DNA of 57,669 nt from Staphylococcus microti (GCF_000934465.1 NZ_JXWY01000007.1:1-57669), one strand, 5' to 3'. Shown: positions 38,631-48,764, counted from the stretch's first letter. Numbers and translations are program-made. The notes: generated from the sequence alone by a model not told the origin.

Positions 38631-39791
38631 ATGAAAGTATGTATTATCGCTGTCGGTTCAGAATTATTATTAGGACAAATTGTAAACACGAATGCGCAAT
38701 ATATTTCACGTGTGTTAAATGAAGCAGGGCACCATGTGCTAGAACATATTGTAGTCGGCGATAACCCAGAACGTTTAGCACGTGTTACGGAGCGTGCGTT
38801 GGCACAATACGATGCGGTTATCTATACGGGTGGTTTGGGACCAACCAAAGATGACCTCACAAAGCAGACGGTGGCACAAATTTTAGGCAAGGAACTTGTG
38901 ATGGATGAAGCGGCATTAAATTATATTGAGTCATATTTTGCGGCACAAGATAGAATCATGACGCCGAATAATAAGCAACAAGCACTTGTTATTGAAGGTT
39001 CGCATGTGTTGGCGAATCGTGTCGGTATGGCACCAGGCATGTATGTCGTTCATGAAGAGACGCATGTTGTGATGTTACCGGGACCACCGAGTGAAATGCG
39101 TCCAATGGTAGATAATGAGTTGATGCCATACTTTATGCAATCTGACCAAACCATTTTTTCAGAAGTACTGCGTTTTTGTGGCATTGGCGAGTCACAAGTT
39201 GAGACGGAGCTGTTAGATCTCATTGAAGCACAAACGAATCCAACGATTGCACCATTAGCAGGTAAGCATGAAGTGACGATTCGCTTAACGGCAAGTGGGA
39301 AAGATACAGCAACGTGTCAAACGCTCATTGCACCTATCAAAGCAGAAATTCTTTCGCGCGTAGGACATTACTATTATGGATCCGATAATATAACGCCAGA
39401 ACAGGCAGTAATGAACGCACAACATGCGTCGTTTGCGGTTTACGATGCTGTCACAGATGGCTTATTAAATGCACGTTTGAAACAAGCAGATCGCCATCAA
39501 ACATTAAAAGGATATATGTTACATCACGATTCATTTTTACAAGCAGACTTGTCGGTAGAAGACAATTTACGCATAGCAGCAATGTTTGTACAATCATTGT
39601 ATGAAACGCAACAAGCTGTTAGTCTTTTAGCAATGGATCGAACAGTGTATGTCGGATTTTTAAATGACGATCACTTTGAGATGACGACATTTAAGATGGC
39701 AACAGAACGCAATCTTATGAGAGACCGTAGCCAAAACTATGTACTTATTGAGTGGCTCGATTGGTTGAAACGGCAACAGGTATCAAAATAA
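38631..39791 (+). CDS. cinA: CinA-family protein with degenerate C-terminal amidase domain
   Basis: The N-terminal half (about 1-170) is a molybdopterin-binding-like CinA domain with TGGLGPTKDDLT and PGPPSEM, linked to ADP-ribose/NAD-recycling pyrophosphatase activity in this family. The C-terminal half is where nicotinamide nucleotide amidases have AESCTGGLL. Here the aligned residues 271-279 read YDAVTDGLL, so the catalytic Ser is replaced by Ala and the amidase is probably inactive. The length of 386 residues is normal. GGGAGGAAG lies upstream and recA follows, as in B. subtilis and S. aureus. Confidence 0.92.
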   Translation: MKVCIIAVGSELLLGQIVNTNAQYISRVLNEAGHHVLEHIVVGDNPERLARVTERALAQYDAVIYTGGLGPTKDDLTKQTVAQILGKELVMDEAALNYIESYFAAQDRIMTPNNKQQALVIEGSHVLANRVGMAPGMYVVHEETHVVMLPGPPSEMRPMVDNELMPYFMQSDQTIFSEVLRFCGIGESQVETELLDLIEAQTNPTIAPLAGKHEVTIRLTASGKDTATCQTLIAPIKAEILSRVGHYYYGSDNITPEQAVMNAQHASFAVYDAVTDGLLNARLKQADRHQTLKGYMLHHDSFLQADLSVEDNLRIAAMFVQSLYETQQAVSLLAMDRTVYVGFLNDDHFEMTTFKMATERNLMRDRSQNYVLIEWLDWLKRQQVSK

Positions 39792-39839
39792 GTAAAAGTA
39801 CGTTTGTTCGTAAAAAGTAGAAGTGTATCTAAAAATAAG

Positions 39840-39891
39840 CGAACAAATATTCGGTAAAATGCTTGTAATTTTGAGCTGAACCTTGTATAGT
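39840..39891 (+). promoter_or_regulatory. recA promoter with LexA-like SOS box
   Basis: CGAACAAATATTCG (39840-39853) matches the Gram-positive SOS box pattern CGAAC-N4-GTTCG except one base. TTGTAA (39863-39868) and TATAGT (39886-39891), 17 bp apart, form the promoter just downstream. LexA repression of recA is well known in staphylococci. The box lies upstream of the -35 here. Confidence 0.65.
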
Positions 39892-39972
39892 ATAAATAAA
39901 TCAATGGAAACAACACAATGAACATGTGAAACATATATTTAACGAGATAGATGATAGTAGGAGGTACAATCA

Positions 39973-41022
39973 TTGGAGAATGAACGTCAAAAAGCATTAG
40001 ATACAGTTATTAAAAATATGGAAAAATCTTTCGGTAAAGGTGCCGTTATGAAGTTGGGCGACAATAAAGATCGCAATGTGTCTACGATTTCAACAGGATC
40101 AGTGACATTGGACCACGCACTAGGTGTGGGCGGCTATCCGAAAGGTCGTATTATTGAAGTATACGGTCCTGAAAGTTCAGGTAAAACAACAGTGACGCTA
40201 CATGCCATTGCTGAAGTACAAAAAAATGGTGGCGTTGCGGCGTTTATTGATGCTGAGCATGCGTTAGATCCAGTGTACGCCGAAGCATTAGGTGTGGATA
40301 TTAACAACTTATATATTTCGCAACCAGACCACGGTGAACAAGGTTTAGAAATTGCTGAGGCCTTTGTACGTAGTGGTGCCGTTGATATTGTCGTTGTCGA
40401 CTCAGTGGCTGCATTAACACCAAAAGCTGAAATTGAAGGCGAAATGGGTGACACACATGTCGGTTTACAAGCGCGTTTAATGTCACAAGCATTACGTAAG
40501 CTTTCAGCTGCCATTTCGAAGTCTAAAACAACAGCCATCTTTATTAACCAAATTCGTGAAAAAGTCGGCGTTATGTTTGGTAACCCTGAAACGACACCGG
40601 GTGGACGTGCGCTAAAATTCTACAGCTCAGTACGTTTAGAAGTACGCCGTGCAGAACAACTGAAACAAGGTCAAGATATTGTTGGTAACCGTACGAAAAT
40701 TAAAGTTGTTAAAAACAAAGTTGCACCACCATTCAAAGTCGCAGAAGTAGACATTATGTACGGACAAGGTATTTCACGTCAAGGTGAATTAATCGACTTA
40801 GGTGTCGCACATGATATTGTGGACAAGTCAGGTGCTTGGTATTCTTACAATGGCGAGCGTATGGGTCAAGGTAAAGAAAATGTAAAACTGTTCTTAAAAG
40901 AAAATCCAGAACTTGAAGCAGAAATTGATCGTAAATTGCGTGAGAAACTCGGTATCGCCGATGAAGATGCAACAGCGAACGAAGAAACATCAAAAGAAGC
41001 AGAGACGCTTTTTGATGCATAG
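39973..41022 (+). CDS. recA: Recombinase RecA
   Basis: RecA forms filaments on single-stranded DNA, drives strand exchange and triggers LexA self-cleavage. The 349-residue protein has Walker [11 protein letters not shown] near 66-75, loop regions with the conserved [18 protein letters not shown], and an acidic C-terminal tail. The start is TTG with TAGGAGG upstream. It acts with mutS/mutL elsewhere in the window only as general repair functions, not as an operon. Confidence 0.98.
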   Translation: MENERQKALDTVIKNMEKSFGKGAVMKLGDNKDRNVSTISTGSVTLDHALGVGGYPKGRIIEVYGPESSGKTTVTLHAIAEVQKNGGVAAFIDAEHALDPVYAEALGVDINNLYISQPDHGEQGLEIAEAFVRSGAVDIVVVDSVAALTPKAEIEGEMGDTHVGLQARLMSQALRKLSAAISKSKTTAIFINQIREKVGVMFGNPETTPGGRALKFYSSVRLEVRRAEQLKQGQDIVGNRTKIKVVKNKVAPPFKVAEVDIMYGQGISRQGELIDLGVAHDIVDKSGAWYSYNGERMGQGKENVKLFLKENPELEAEIDRKLREKLGIADEDATANEETSKEAETLFDA

Positions 41023-41043
41023 TCATTTGTGAAAGATAATCAA

Positions 41044-41077
41044 AGATGGAATGGCATACGGCTGTTCCGTCTTTTTT
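41044..41077 (+). terminator. Terminator after recA
   Basis: AGATGGAATGGC pairs with GCTGTTCCGTCT allowing G-U pairs; six T follow. Confidence 0.88.
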
Positions 41078-41261
41078 ATGATTTGTAAGCATATTTCTTG
41101 CACTTTTATGTTTCTAAGGAACGTGTTCTATTCATGACACAAGTCTTGATTTTTCTTACTTCAAAACGTACAATTAGACATGTATGATTTTAAGTTATAT
41201 TCATATAATCATATTGATTTGTTAATATACAGAATCAAATCCTAGAAAAGGAGGTGTTTGT

Positions 41262-42821
41262 GTGAATTTATTAACCCTCTTACTCATTTTGCTGGGTATT
41301 ATTCTAGGAGTTGTTGCGGGGTACTTTATCGCTCAAAATTTCATATATCAACAGCAAGTGCAAGCGAAAAATACAGCTGAAGATATTGTTGAACAAGCGA
41401 AGAAAGACGCCGAAAATCTAAAAAAAGAGAAGTTACTCGAAGCGAAAGAAGAAAACCAAAGAATTCGTGAGCAAGCGGAAAGCGAGCTCAGAGAACGTCG
41501 TGGTGAACTTCAGCGACAAGAATCCCGACTTCTTCAAAAAGAAGAAAACTTGGAGCGTAAATCTGATCTATTAGACAAGAAAGATGAGATTTTAGAGCAA
41601 AAAGAATCTAAACTTGAAGAAAGACAACAACAAGTAGATGCAAAAGAGAGTAGTGTTCAATCAATAATAATGAAACACGAACAAGAATTAGAACGCATCT
41701 CCGGTCTCACTCAAGAAGAAGCACGTAATGAACAACTGGAACGTGTTGAAAATGAACTGTCACAGGATATTGCAGTACTTGTTAAGGAAAAAGAACGTGA
41801 AGCGAAAGAGAAAGTCAACCAAACGGCTAAAGAATTACTTGCTACGACTGTGCAAAGGTTTGCAGCAGAACATACATCAGAGTCTACAGTATCAGTCGTC
41901 AACTTACCGAACGATGAAATGAAAGGGCGTATTATTGGTCGAGAAGGCCGTAATATTCGTACGTTAGAAACATTAACGGGTATTGATTTGATTATTGATG
42001 ATACGCCAGAAGCAGTTATCTTGTCTGGTTTTGATCCGATTCGCCGAGAAATTGCAAAAACGGCATTGATCAATTTAGTATCAGACGGTCGTATTCATCC
42101 GGGACGTATTGAAGATATGGTTGACAAAGCACGACGTGAAGTAGATGAAATCATTCGTGACGCAGGAGAACATGCAACGTTTGAGTTGAATGTGCATAAT
42201 ATGCATCCGGATCTCGTTAAAATATTAGGTCGTATGCATTATCGTACAAGTTACGGTCAAAACGTATTGAAGCACTCAATCGAAGTGGCACATTTATCAG
42301 GTATGCTAGCAGCTGAATTGAATGAAGATGTAACAATCGCGAAACGTGCAGGTTTATTGCATGACATTGGTAAAGCAATTGATCATGAAGTGGAAGGTAG
42401 TCACGTAGAAATTGGTGTGGAGCTTGCTAAAAAATATGGCGAGTCAGCAACTGTCATCAATGCGATTCATTCGCATCATGGTGATGTTGAACCGACATCG
42501 ATTATTTCAATTCTTGTGGCGGCAGCTGACGCATTATCAGCAGCACGTCCAGGCGCACGTAAAGAAACATTAGAAAACTACATCAAGCGTTTAGAACGTT
42601 TAGAAGCCATTTCAGAAAACTACGATGGTGTTGAAAAAGCATTTGCGATTCAAGCAGGACGTGAAATTCGCGTCATTGTATCACCAGAAGATATTGATGA
42701 TTTACAATCTCATCGATTAGCAAGAGATATTAAAGACCAAATTGAAGGAGAACTTCAATATCCAGGTCATATTAAAGTGACAGTTGTTCGTGAGACGAGA
42801 GCAGTTGAATATGCAAAATAA
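41262..42821 (+). CDS. rny: Ribonuclease Y
   Basis: RNase Y is the membrane-anchored endonuclease that starts decay of many mRNAs in Firmicutes. The 519-residue protein has an N-terminal membrane segment (about 3-23), a long coiled coil, a KH domain with [15 protein letters not shown] near 223-237, and an HD domain with [12 protein letters not shown] near 365-377. The start is GTG with AAGGAGGTG upstream. It is called cvfA in S. aureus. It may act with RicA, encoded further on. Confidence 0.97.
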   Translation: MNLLTLLLILLGIILGVVAGYFIAQNFIYQQQVQAKNTAEDIVEQAKKDAENLKKEKLLEAKEENQRIREQAESELRERRGELQRQESRLLQKEENLERKSDLLDKKDEILEQKESKLEERQQQVDAKESSVQSIIMKHEQELERISGLTQEEARNEQLERVENELSQDIAVLVKEKEREAKEKVNQTAKELLATTVQRFAAEHTSESTVSVVNLPNDEMKGRIIGREGRNIRTLETLTGIDLIIDDTPEAVILSGFDPIRREIAKTALINLVSDGRIHPGRIEDMVDKARREVDEIIRDAGEHATFELNVHNMHPDLVKILGRMHYRTSYGQNVLKHSIEVAHLSGMLAAELNEDVTIAKRAGLLHDIGKAIDHEVEGSHVEIGVELAKKYGESATVINAIHSHHGDVEPTSIISILVAAADALSAARPGARKETLENYIKRLERLEAISENYDGVEKAFAIQAGREIRVIVSPEDIDDLQSHRLARDIKDQIEGELQYPGHIKVTVVRETRAVEYAK

Positions 42822-42824
42822 TAA

Positions 42825-42854
42825 AAAACAACCTCATTATTGGGGTTGTTTTTT
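42825..42854 (+). terminator. Terminator after rny
   Basis: AACAACCTC pairs with GGGGTTGTT, followed by a T-run. Confidence 0.88.
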
Positions 42855-43169
42855 ATTATAATTTCATATACGTAGAAATAGCTAGGCATGTCGAAGTGTA
42901 CAATCTTGATGGGGTGTGCGCTTTTTCAGGTACCATCGTTACTTTATTGCTCGCTTTCCTGCAGGCCTCGCTCGAACTAATAAAGGCGTCCATCTTCTGT
43001 GGTGGATAAATCATTAAAAGTACCTAGTTTTATTATTTCCTATGCGTAGAAATAGCTGAGTAGGTTTCGCGATGTCCACGCTTAAATTAAGCATTTCTGA
43101 ATTTCTTGATTAGTTAGCCATTAATACGCTAAAAATCACGATATACTGTTTTTCAAATTCTGTCATATC
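42855..43169. other. Non-coding stretch between rny and cadC
   Basis: About 315 bases with no plausible gene. CGTAGAAATAGCT occurs twice, at 42871-42883 and 43045-43057, bracketing a GC-richer part that contains the palindrome CCTGCAGG near 42959. The layout suggests a dispersed intergenic repeat or a small RNA remnant. Confidence 0.5.
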
Positions 43170-43234
43170 ATTCAAGTGAATATTTGAATAATAATCGCTT
43201 TTGCGTTATATTATATTCGAGTAAATACTTGAAT
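43170..43234 (+). promoter_or_regulatory. cadCA promoter with two ArsR/CadC-type operators
   Basis: TTGAAT (43184-43189) and TATATT (43207-43212) are separated by 17 bp. One 20-bp palindrome (43170-43189, arms ATTCAA/TTGAAT) overlaps the -35. A second 20-bp palindrome (43215-43234, ATTCGAGTA/TACTTGAAT, one mismatch) overlaps the start site. Centres are 45 bp apart. This arrangement fits tight metal-relieved repression by CadC. Confidence 0.75.
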
Positions 43235-43251
43235 GAAGGTGTGGTGTTAAA

Positions 43252-43626
43252 ATGACAAATTCAGCAATGGGGTGCGATGCATTTATGATCGACGAAGCAC
43301 ATGTGCGTGAGGTGAAAGAAACGTTAGCGCAAAAGAATGTTGAGAGTGTGAGCCTCATGTTTAAAAGTATTGCGGATATTAACCGTGCCAAAATCACATA
43401 CTTGTTATGTGTACATGACGAGTTATGTGTCTGCGATTTAGCTGAAATTTTACAGTTAACCGTTGCGAATACATCGCATCATTTACGTTTGTTATATAAA
43501 AATGGTGTGGTTACTTATCGCAAAGAGGGCAAACGTGCGTTTTATCGTATTTATGATGAACATATTCGTCAAATTATGATGATTTCAATTGCGCATAAGG
43601 AAGAAGTGATGAATGATGACGAATAA
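43252..43626 (+). CDS. cadC: ArsR/SmtB-family metal-sensing repressor CadC
   Basis: CadC represses the cad operon and releases DNA when Cd, Pb or Zn binds. The 124-residue protein has the family winged helix with VANTSHHLRLLYKNGVV. Of the four pI258 CadC sensing cysteines, C8, C59 and C61 are kept (positions 7, 58 and 60 there), but the one matching Cys11 is Met12. Published work on CadC found Cys11 dispensable for sensing. The alpha5-type ligands D, H, H and E in DEHIRQIMMISIAHKEE are also kept. It overlaps cadA by 14 bases. Confidence 0.9.
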   Translation: MTNSAMGCDAFMIDEAHVREVKETLAQKNVESVSLMFKSIADINRAKITYLLCVHDELCVCDLAEILQLTVANTSHHLRLLYKNGVVTYRKEGKRAFYRIYDEHIRQIMMISIAHKEEVMNDDE

Positions 43627-45760
43627 ACAAACGACGTATCGTGTTGAAGGGATGTCTTGTGCTAACTGTGCTGCCAAGTTTGAGCGTAATGTTGCGGCAC
43701 TGCCATCTGTAACATCAGCGACAGTGAATTTTGGCGCATCTAAAATTTATGTAACGGGTACACCGACAAAAGAAGAAATCGAAGCAGCAGGGGCATTTGA
43801 AAATATTTCGGTTTATGATGATCAAAAAACGAAGCAACAAGATGATGGTGAGTCATTAGAAACTTTAACAACATTTGAAAAAATGAAGCAATTTTTTGTT
43901 AAAAATCAGACGTTATGGTTTGCGACATTGCTTATCGTTTTTGGCTATATTTCAGAATGGTTGCATGGCGATGGTTCGATTTTAACACCGATACTATTTG
44001 TATCTGCGGTGCTTATCAGTGGTGTGACATTACTGAAAGAAGGATTCAAAAACTTAGTACATTTGGAGTTCGATATGCGTACATTGATGACGATTGCGGT
44101 CATTGGTGGTATTTTAATTGGTCAATGGGGTGAAGTGGCAGTTGTCGTCGTATTATTTGCATTGAGTGAGGCGTTAGAAGCGTTTTCGATGCGTAAAGCA
44201 CGTGATGCGATGGCATCGTTAATGAGTATCGCACCGGATCGAGCGACTGTATTGCGTCACGGCAAACATGTTGAATTACCTGTTGAAGAGGTATATGTTG
44301 GCGACATTTTATATATTAAAGCAGGACAGAAAATTGCGTTAGACGGTATTGTACGTTCAGGACAGGCGTCTGTGAACCAAGCAGCGATAACAGGGGAATC
44401 TATTCCAGTAGATAAAGCAATCGGTGATGACGTGTTTGCGGGAACGTTAAACAACGACGGTTTATTGGAAGTTGAAGTGACGAAAGCGGCAGATGATACA
44501 ACGATTGCAAAAGTCATTGAACTTGTTGAAGCCGCACAACTGAAAAAAGCGCCTGCACAAGCATTTATTGAACGTTTTGCACGTTATTATACACCTTTGA
44601 TTATGTTGATTGCGGCTGGTGTTGCAATTATACCGCCTTTATTGATAGGTGCTGACTGGTACACGTGGATTTATCAAGGGTTATCTGTACTCGTTGTTGG
44701 TTGTCCGTGTGCACTTATTATTTCAACACCGATTTCTATTGTGTCGAGTATTAGTACCGCTGCTAAAAATGGTGTGTTGATTAAGGGTGGTATTCATCTC
44801 GAACAGTTAAGTCATATCAAAACAATAGCCTTTGATAAAACAGGAACGTTGACGGTGGGGGCACCGAGTGTTGTTGATGTCATTAACTTAACTTCAGATG
44901 TAAATCATAATCAGCTATTAGGACGTGTCACTACATTAGAGAAAACGACACAACACCCGTTAGCACGTGCAATCGTTCATTATACGGAAATGCAAAACAT
45001 CGACTTAACAGAGCCGGTCGAAAATGTTCAAACCTTAACTGGACAAGGTATTCGAGGTTCGTTCGGACAGCAAACGATGACAATTGGACAACCGCAACTA
45101 TTTGAAGCAGTTTTAACACCTGAAACACGCACATTGATTGAAAATCAACAGCAACGAGGACGTACGGTGGTGCTCGTCATGGCAGACGACACTTTACAAT
45201 TATTAATTGCACTACAAGATAAAGTACGTCCACAATCTAAAAAAGTCATTACGCAATTAGCAGAACTTGGTGTGACATCGCGCGTGATGTTAACAGGGGA
45301 TAATGCATTTACAGCACAAACAATTGCTGATGAAGTCGGGATTACAGATGTTTATGCTGATTTGATGCCACAAGATAAACTGACACATATTGAACAACTT
45401 TCTGCAAAACATCCAGTTGCAATGGTTGGAGATGGTGTCAATGATGCCCCTGCACTCGCACGTGCAAATGTAGGAATTGCGATGGGCGGTGCAAGTACAG
45501 ATACAGCGCTCGAAACGGCTGATGTAGCGTTGTTAAGCGATGATATGTCAAAATTACCGTATGCGATACGTTTGAGTCATTTAACGATGCGCACGATTAA
45601 ATGGAATATCGCTATTGCGCTTGGACTCAAAGTGATTGCATTACTGTTGGTAATCCCAGGTTGGTTGACGTTATGGATTGCAATTATGTCTGATATGGGT
45701 GCGACGCTTCTTGTAACGTTAAATGCAATGCGTCTTTTATATGTGAAAGATGTCTCGTAG
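43613..45760 (+). CDS. cadA: Cadmium/zinc/lead-exporting P1B-type ATPase
   Basis: The 715-residue pump has one N-terminal heavy-metal domain with GMSCANC (C16, C19), a membrane CPC motif at 364-366, the phosphorylated Asp of DKTGTLT at 408, and GDGVNDAP with D607. The CPC motif and single HMA domain with GMSCANC fit a Zn/Cd/Pb exporter rather than a copper pump, supported by the cadC partner. It is somewhat shorter than the pI258 CadA. The first two codons are both ATG, so either may serve. It confers heavy-metal resistance, or zinc export, to the cell. Confidence 0.9.
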   Translation: MMTNKQTTYRVEGMSCANCAAKFERNVAALPSVTSATVNFGASKIYVTGTPTKEEIEAAGAFENISVYDDQKTKQQDDGESLETLTTFEKMKQFFVKNQTLWFATLLIVFGYISEWLHGDGSILTPILFVSAVLISGVTLLKEGFKNLVHLEFDMRTLMTIAVIGGILIGQWGEVAVVVVLFALSEALEAFSMRKARDAMASLMSIAPDRATVLRHGKHVELPVEEVYVGDILYIKAGQKIALDGIVRSGQASVNQAAITGESIPVDKAIGDDVFAGTLNNDGLLEVEVTKAADDTTIAKVIELVEAAQLKKAPAQAFIERFARYYTPLIMLIAAGVAIIPPLLIGADWYTWIYQGLSVLVVGCPCALIISTPISIVSSISTAAKNGVLIKGGIHLEQLSHIKTIAFDKTGTLTVGAPSVVDVINLTSDVNHNQLLGRVTTLEKTTQHPLARAIVHYTEMQNIDLTEPVENVQTLTGQGIRGSFGQQTMTIGQPQLFEAVLTPETRTLIENQQQRGRTVVLVMADDTLQLLIALQDKVRPQSKKVITQLAELGVTSRVMLTGDNAFTAQTIADEVGITDVYADLMPQDKLTHIEQLSAKHPVAMVGDGVNDAPALARANVGIAMGGASTDTALETADVALLSDDMSKLPYAIRLSHLTMRTIKWNIAIALGLKVIALLLVIPGWLTLWIAIMSDMGATLLVTLNAMRLLYVKDVS

Positions 45761-46079
45761 CATTGACAACATATGTCAGCACGCTAAAATAGACAAGTGA
45801 GTATCGTAAACGGACATATGACACAATGCATAGATAACAGTAGCACGTGATGTTTGGTCGGCAAGACAAGTAGTGTTGAAGCGATATGACATTAACTTCA
45901 TTTGGGACTGTAACATAGCAAAAGCTGACGCAATAAAGTAAATCATGGGAAGACGTTAGATGTCAGAAATGAGACTGCACTTTAGCAAACTTCCAGTTAC
46001 GAAGTGAGGCGACAAAAGCTTTTTGTCATTGCCAATGGACTGTTATGATGTGTGTCAATGTATAGAGAGGACGTAAGGA
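45761..46079. other. Non-coding stretch between cadA and ymdB
   Basis: No gene is seen. Short dyads include TGACA/TGTCA at 45765-45779, ACTTC/GAAGT near 45990, and GACAAAA-gc-TTTTTGTC at 46011-46027. The last overlaps a possible ymdB -35 box (TTGTCA, 46023-46028) whose -10 (TATGAT) is only 15 bp on. No terminator for cadA stands out. Confidence 0.45.
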
Positions 46080-46874
46080 ATGAGAATTTTATTTATTGGA
46101 GATATTGTCGGTAAGATAGGGCGACAGGCAATTACGGATCATCTATCGCAATTGAAGCAGCATTATCGCCCGACAGTTACAATTGTGAATGCTGAAAATG
46201 CGGCACACGGCAAAGGGATTACCGAAAAGATATATAAAGAACTTTTGCGTGAAGGTGTCGATTTTATGACGATGGGTAACCATACATATGGTCAACGTCA
46301 AATTTATGATTTTATTCAAGATGCAACACGCATGGTAAGACCTGCAAACTTTCCAGATGAAGCACCGGGTGTCGGAATGCGTATTATTCAGCTGAACGAT
46401 AAAAAGCTTGCGGTGATCAATTTACAAGGTCGTGCGTTTATGCAAGATATTGACGACCCATTTAAAAAAGCGGATCAACTGATTAAAGTAGCCCAACAAG
46501 AAACGGATTATATTTTCGTCGATTTCCATGCGGAGACGACATCAGAGAAAAATGCGATGGGTTGGTATTTAGATGGTCGTGTAGGGGCTGTCGTTGGCAC
46601 GCATACGCATATTCAAACGTCAGACGAGCGTATTTTACCGCAAGGCACAGCTTACATTACAGATGTCGGAATGACGGGCTATTACGATGGGATTCTTGGC
46701 ATTAATCGTGATGAAGTGATTGAGCGTTTTATTACGAGTTTGCCACAACGCCATGTTGTGCCAGATGAAGGGCGCAGTGTGTTATCAGGTGTCTTTGTTG
46801 AATTACGTCCTGATGGAACAGCGAAACATATTGAGCGTGTGTTGATTAACGAAGATCACCCAGCACGTTTTTAG
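46080..46874 (+). CDS. ymdB: YmdB-family metallophosphoesterase
   Basis: YmdB is a cyclic-nucleotide phosphodiesterase-like enzyme that affects biofilm and motility decisions in B. subtilis. The 264-residue protein has the metal-binding motifs GDIVGKIGRQ at the N terminus, NAENAAHGKGI near 39, MGNHTYG, and GTHTHIQTSD near 178. In B. subtilis and S. aureus ymdB follows rny. Here the cad operon separates them. AGAGGACG precedes the ATG. Confidence 0.94.
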   Translation: MRILFIGDIVGKIGRQAITDHLSQLKQHYRPTVTIVNAENAAHGKGITEKIYKELLREGVDFMTMGNHTYGQRQIYDFIQDATRMVRPANFPDEAPGVGMRIIQLNDKKLAVINLQGRAFMQDIDDPFKKADQLIKVAQQETDYIFVDFHAETTSEKNAMGWYLDGRVGAVVGTHTHIQTSDERILPQGTAYITDVGMTGYYDGILGINRDEVIERFITSLPQRHVVPDEGRSVLSGVFVELRPDGTAKHIERVLINEDHPARF

Positions 46875-46921
46875 GTGAATTTCTAAAAATGAGACTATCG
46901 TCCATTAGTATGATTTTTAAT

Positions 46922-46960
46922 AAAACCCACTATTTTATTGCACATATAGTGGGTTATTTT
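46922..46960 (+). terminator. Terminator after ymdB
   Basis: AACCCACTAT (46924-46933) pairs perfectly with ATAGTGGGTT (46946-46955), then ATTTT. The 3' T-run is short. Confidence 0.75.
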
Positions 46961-47003
46961 GATATGATAAACAATGAAGTTAAACGTGTAGGAGGCTAAA
47001 CGA

Positions 47004-48764
47004 ATGAAATCACAAATATCGTGGAAAGTGGGCGGACAACAAGGTGAAGGAATTGAATCTACGGGTGAAATCTTTGCCACTGCCATGAACCGTAAAGGCT
47101 ATTATTTATACGGGTATCGTCACTTTTCTAGCCGTATTAAAGGTGGACATACCAATAATAAAATTCGTGTGTCAACAACACCAGTACATGCGATTAGTGA
47201 TGATTTAGATATATTAGTTGCATTTGATCAAGAAACGATCGCATTAAATCATCATGAAATGCGCGAAGATAGTGTTATTTTAGCGGATAGTAAAGCAAAA
47301 CCAGAAAAGCCAGAAGACTGTAAAGCACAGTTAATTGTATTGCCATTTACAGAAACTGCAAAAGAACTGGGCACGACGTTAATGAAAAACATGGTGGCGA
47401 TTGGTGCGACTGCTGCATTGATGTCATTAGATACGGCACCATTTGAAGCGTTGATTACGAATATGTTCGAGAAAAAAGGCGATAAAGTTGTTGAATTGAA
47501 CGTGCAAGCATTGCATGAAGGTTATCGCTTAATGCAAGATGAATTATCAAACATCAATGGTGATTTTGATTTGGCTGAAAGCGAAAACGTACCACATCTT
47601 TATATGATTGGTAACGACGCAATTGGTCTAGGTGCCATTGCAGGTGGTTCACGTTTTATGGCGGCATATCCAATTACACCAGCATCTGAAATTATGGAAT
47701 ACATGATTGAACATTTACCAGAAGTGGGCGGTACAGTTATTCAAACAGAAGATGAAATTGCGGCAGCGACGATGGCAATTGGTGCGAACTATGGCGGTGT
47801 GAGAGCGTTCACTGCGTCTGCAGGTCCTGGTTTATCATTGATGATGGAAGCAATCGGTTTATCCGGTATGACTGAAACACCACTTGTGATTATGAATACA
47901 CAACGTGGGGGTCCATCAACTGGTTTACCAACGAAACAAGAACAATCTGACTTAATGCAAATGATCTATGGCACACACGGGGATATCCCGAAAATTGTGT
48001 TGGCACCAACTGACGCAGAAGATGCGTTCTATCTTACTGTTGAAGCTTTTAACTTGGCAGAAATGTATCAATGTCCAGTTATTTTATTAAGTGACTTACA
48101 GTTATCACTTGGTAAACAAACGGTGAAACAATTAGATTACAATAAAATTAAAATTAACCGTGGCGCAACGGTATTAGAAGATATCACGCGTGATCCAGAA
48201 GATAAAGACTACTTTAAACGCTATGAAGTGACGGAATCAGGTGTATCACCAAGACCTGTACCGGGTGTTAAAGGTGGCATTCACCACGTCACAGGTGTTG
48301 AACATAATGAACAAGGTAAGCCGAGTGAAGCGGCACAAAACCGCCAAGATCAAATGGACAAACGTATGCGTAAAACAGCGAACTTACGCATCGAACAACC
48401 AGTTGAAGGCACTTTAAAACACGAACAAGCTGATATTCTTTATCTCGGCTTTATCTCAACGAAAGGTGCCATTCAAGAAGGTGCCGCACGTTTAGAAGTT
48501 GCTGGACATAAAGTAGAGCATTTACAAATTCGTCAATTGCATCCATTCCCAACAGATGTGATTCAAGAAGCGGTTGATCGTGCACATAAAGTTGTGGTCG
48601 TGGAACATAACTATCAAGGACAACTCGCAAATATTATTAAAATGAACGTGAATTTAGGCGATAAATTAGTAAACCAAACGAAATATGATGGTACACCATT
48701 TTTACCACATGAAATCGAAACGAAAGGTTTAACACTTTTAAATTCACAAAAGGAGAGACTCTAA
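47004..48764 (+). CDS. 2-oxoacid:acceptor oxidoreductase, alpha subunit (fused gamma-alpha)
   Basis: This is the large subunit of a thiamine-dependent 2-oxoacid (pyruvate or 2-oxoglutarate) oxidoreductase. The 586-residue protein has an N-terminal gamma-type domain with GGQQGEGIESTGEI, then the alpha domain with YPITPASEIMEYM near 219 and TASAGPGLSLMMEA. Substrate cannot be told from sequence; KorA and PorA are both used as names. It is one base from its beta subunit, so they are coupled. AGGAGG lies upstream. Confidence 0.93.
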   Translation: MKSQISWKVGGQQGEGIESTGEIFATAMNRKGYYLYGYRHFSSRIKGGHTNNKIRVSTTPVHAISDDLDILVAFDQETIALNHHEMREDSVILADSKAKPEKPEDCKAQLIVLPFTETAKELGTTLMKNMVAIGATAALMSLDTAPFEALITNMFEKKGDKVVELNVQALHEGYRLMQDELSNINGDFDLAESENVPHLYMIGNDAIGLGAIAGGSRFMAAYPITPASEIMEYMIEHLPEVGGTVIQTEDEIAAATMAIGANYGGVRAFTASAGPGLSLMMEAIGLSGMTETPLVIMNTQRGGPSTGLPTKQEQSDLMQMIYGTHGDIPKIVLAPTDAEDAFYLTVEAFNLAEMYQCPVILLSDLQLSLGKQTVKQLDYNKIKINRGATVLEDITRDPEDKDYFKRYEVTESGVSPRPVPGVKGGIHHVTGVEHNEQGKPSEAAQNRQDQMDKRMRKTANLRIEQPVEGTLKHEQADILYLGFISTKGAIQEGAARLEVAGHKVEHLQIRQLHPFPTDVIQEAVDRAHKVVVVEHNYQGQLANIIKMNVNLGDKLVNQTKYDGTPFLPHEIETKGLTLLNSQKERL

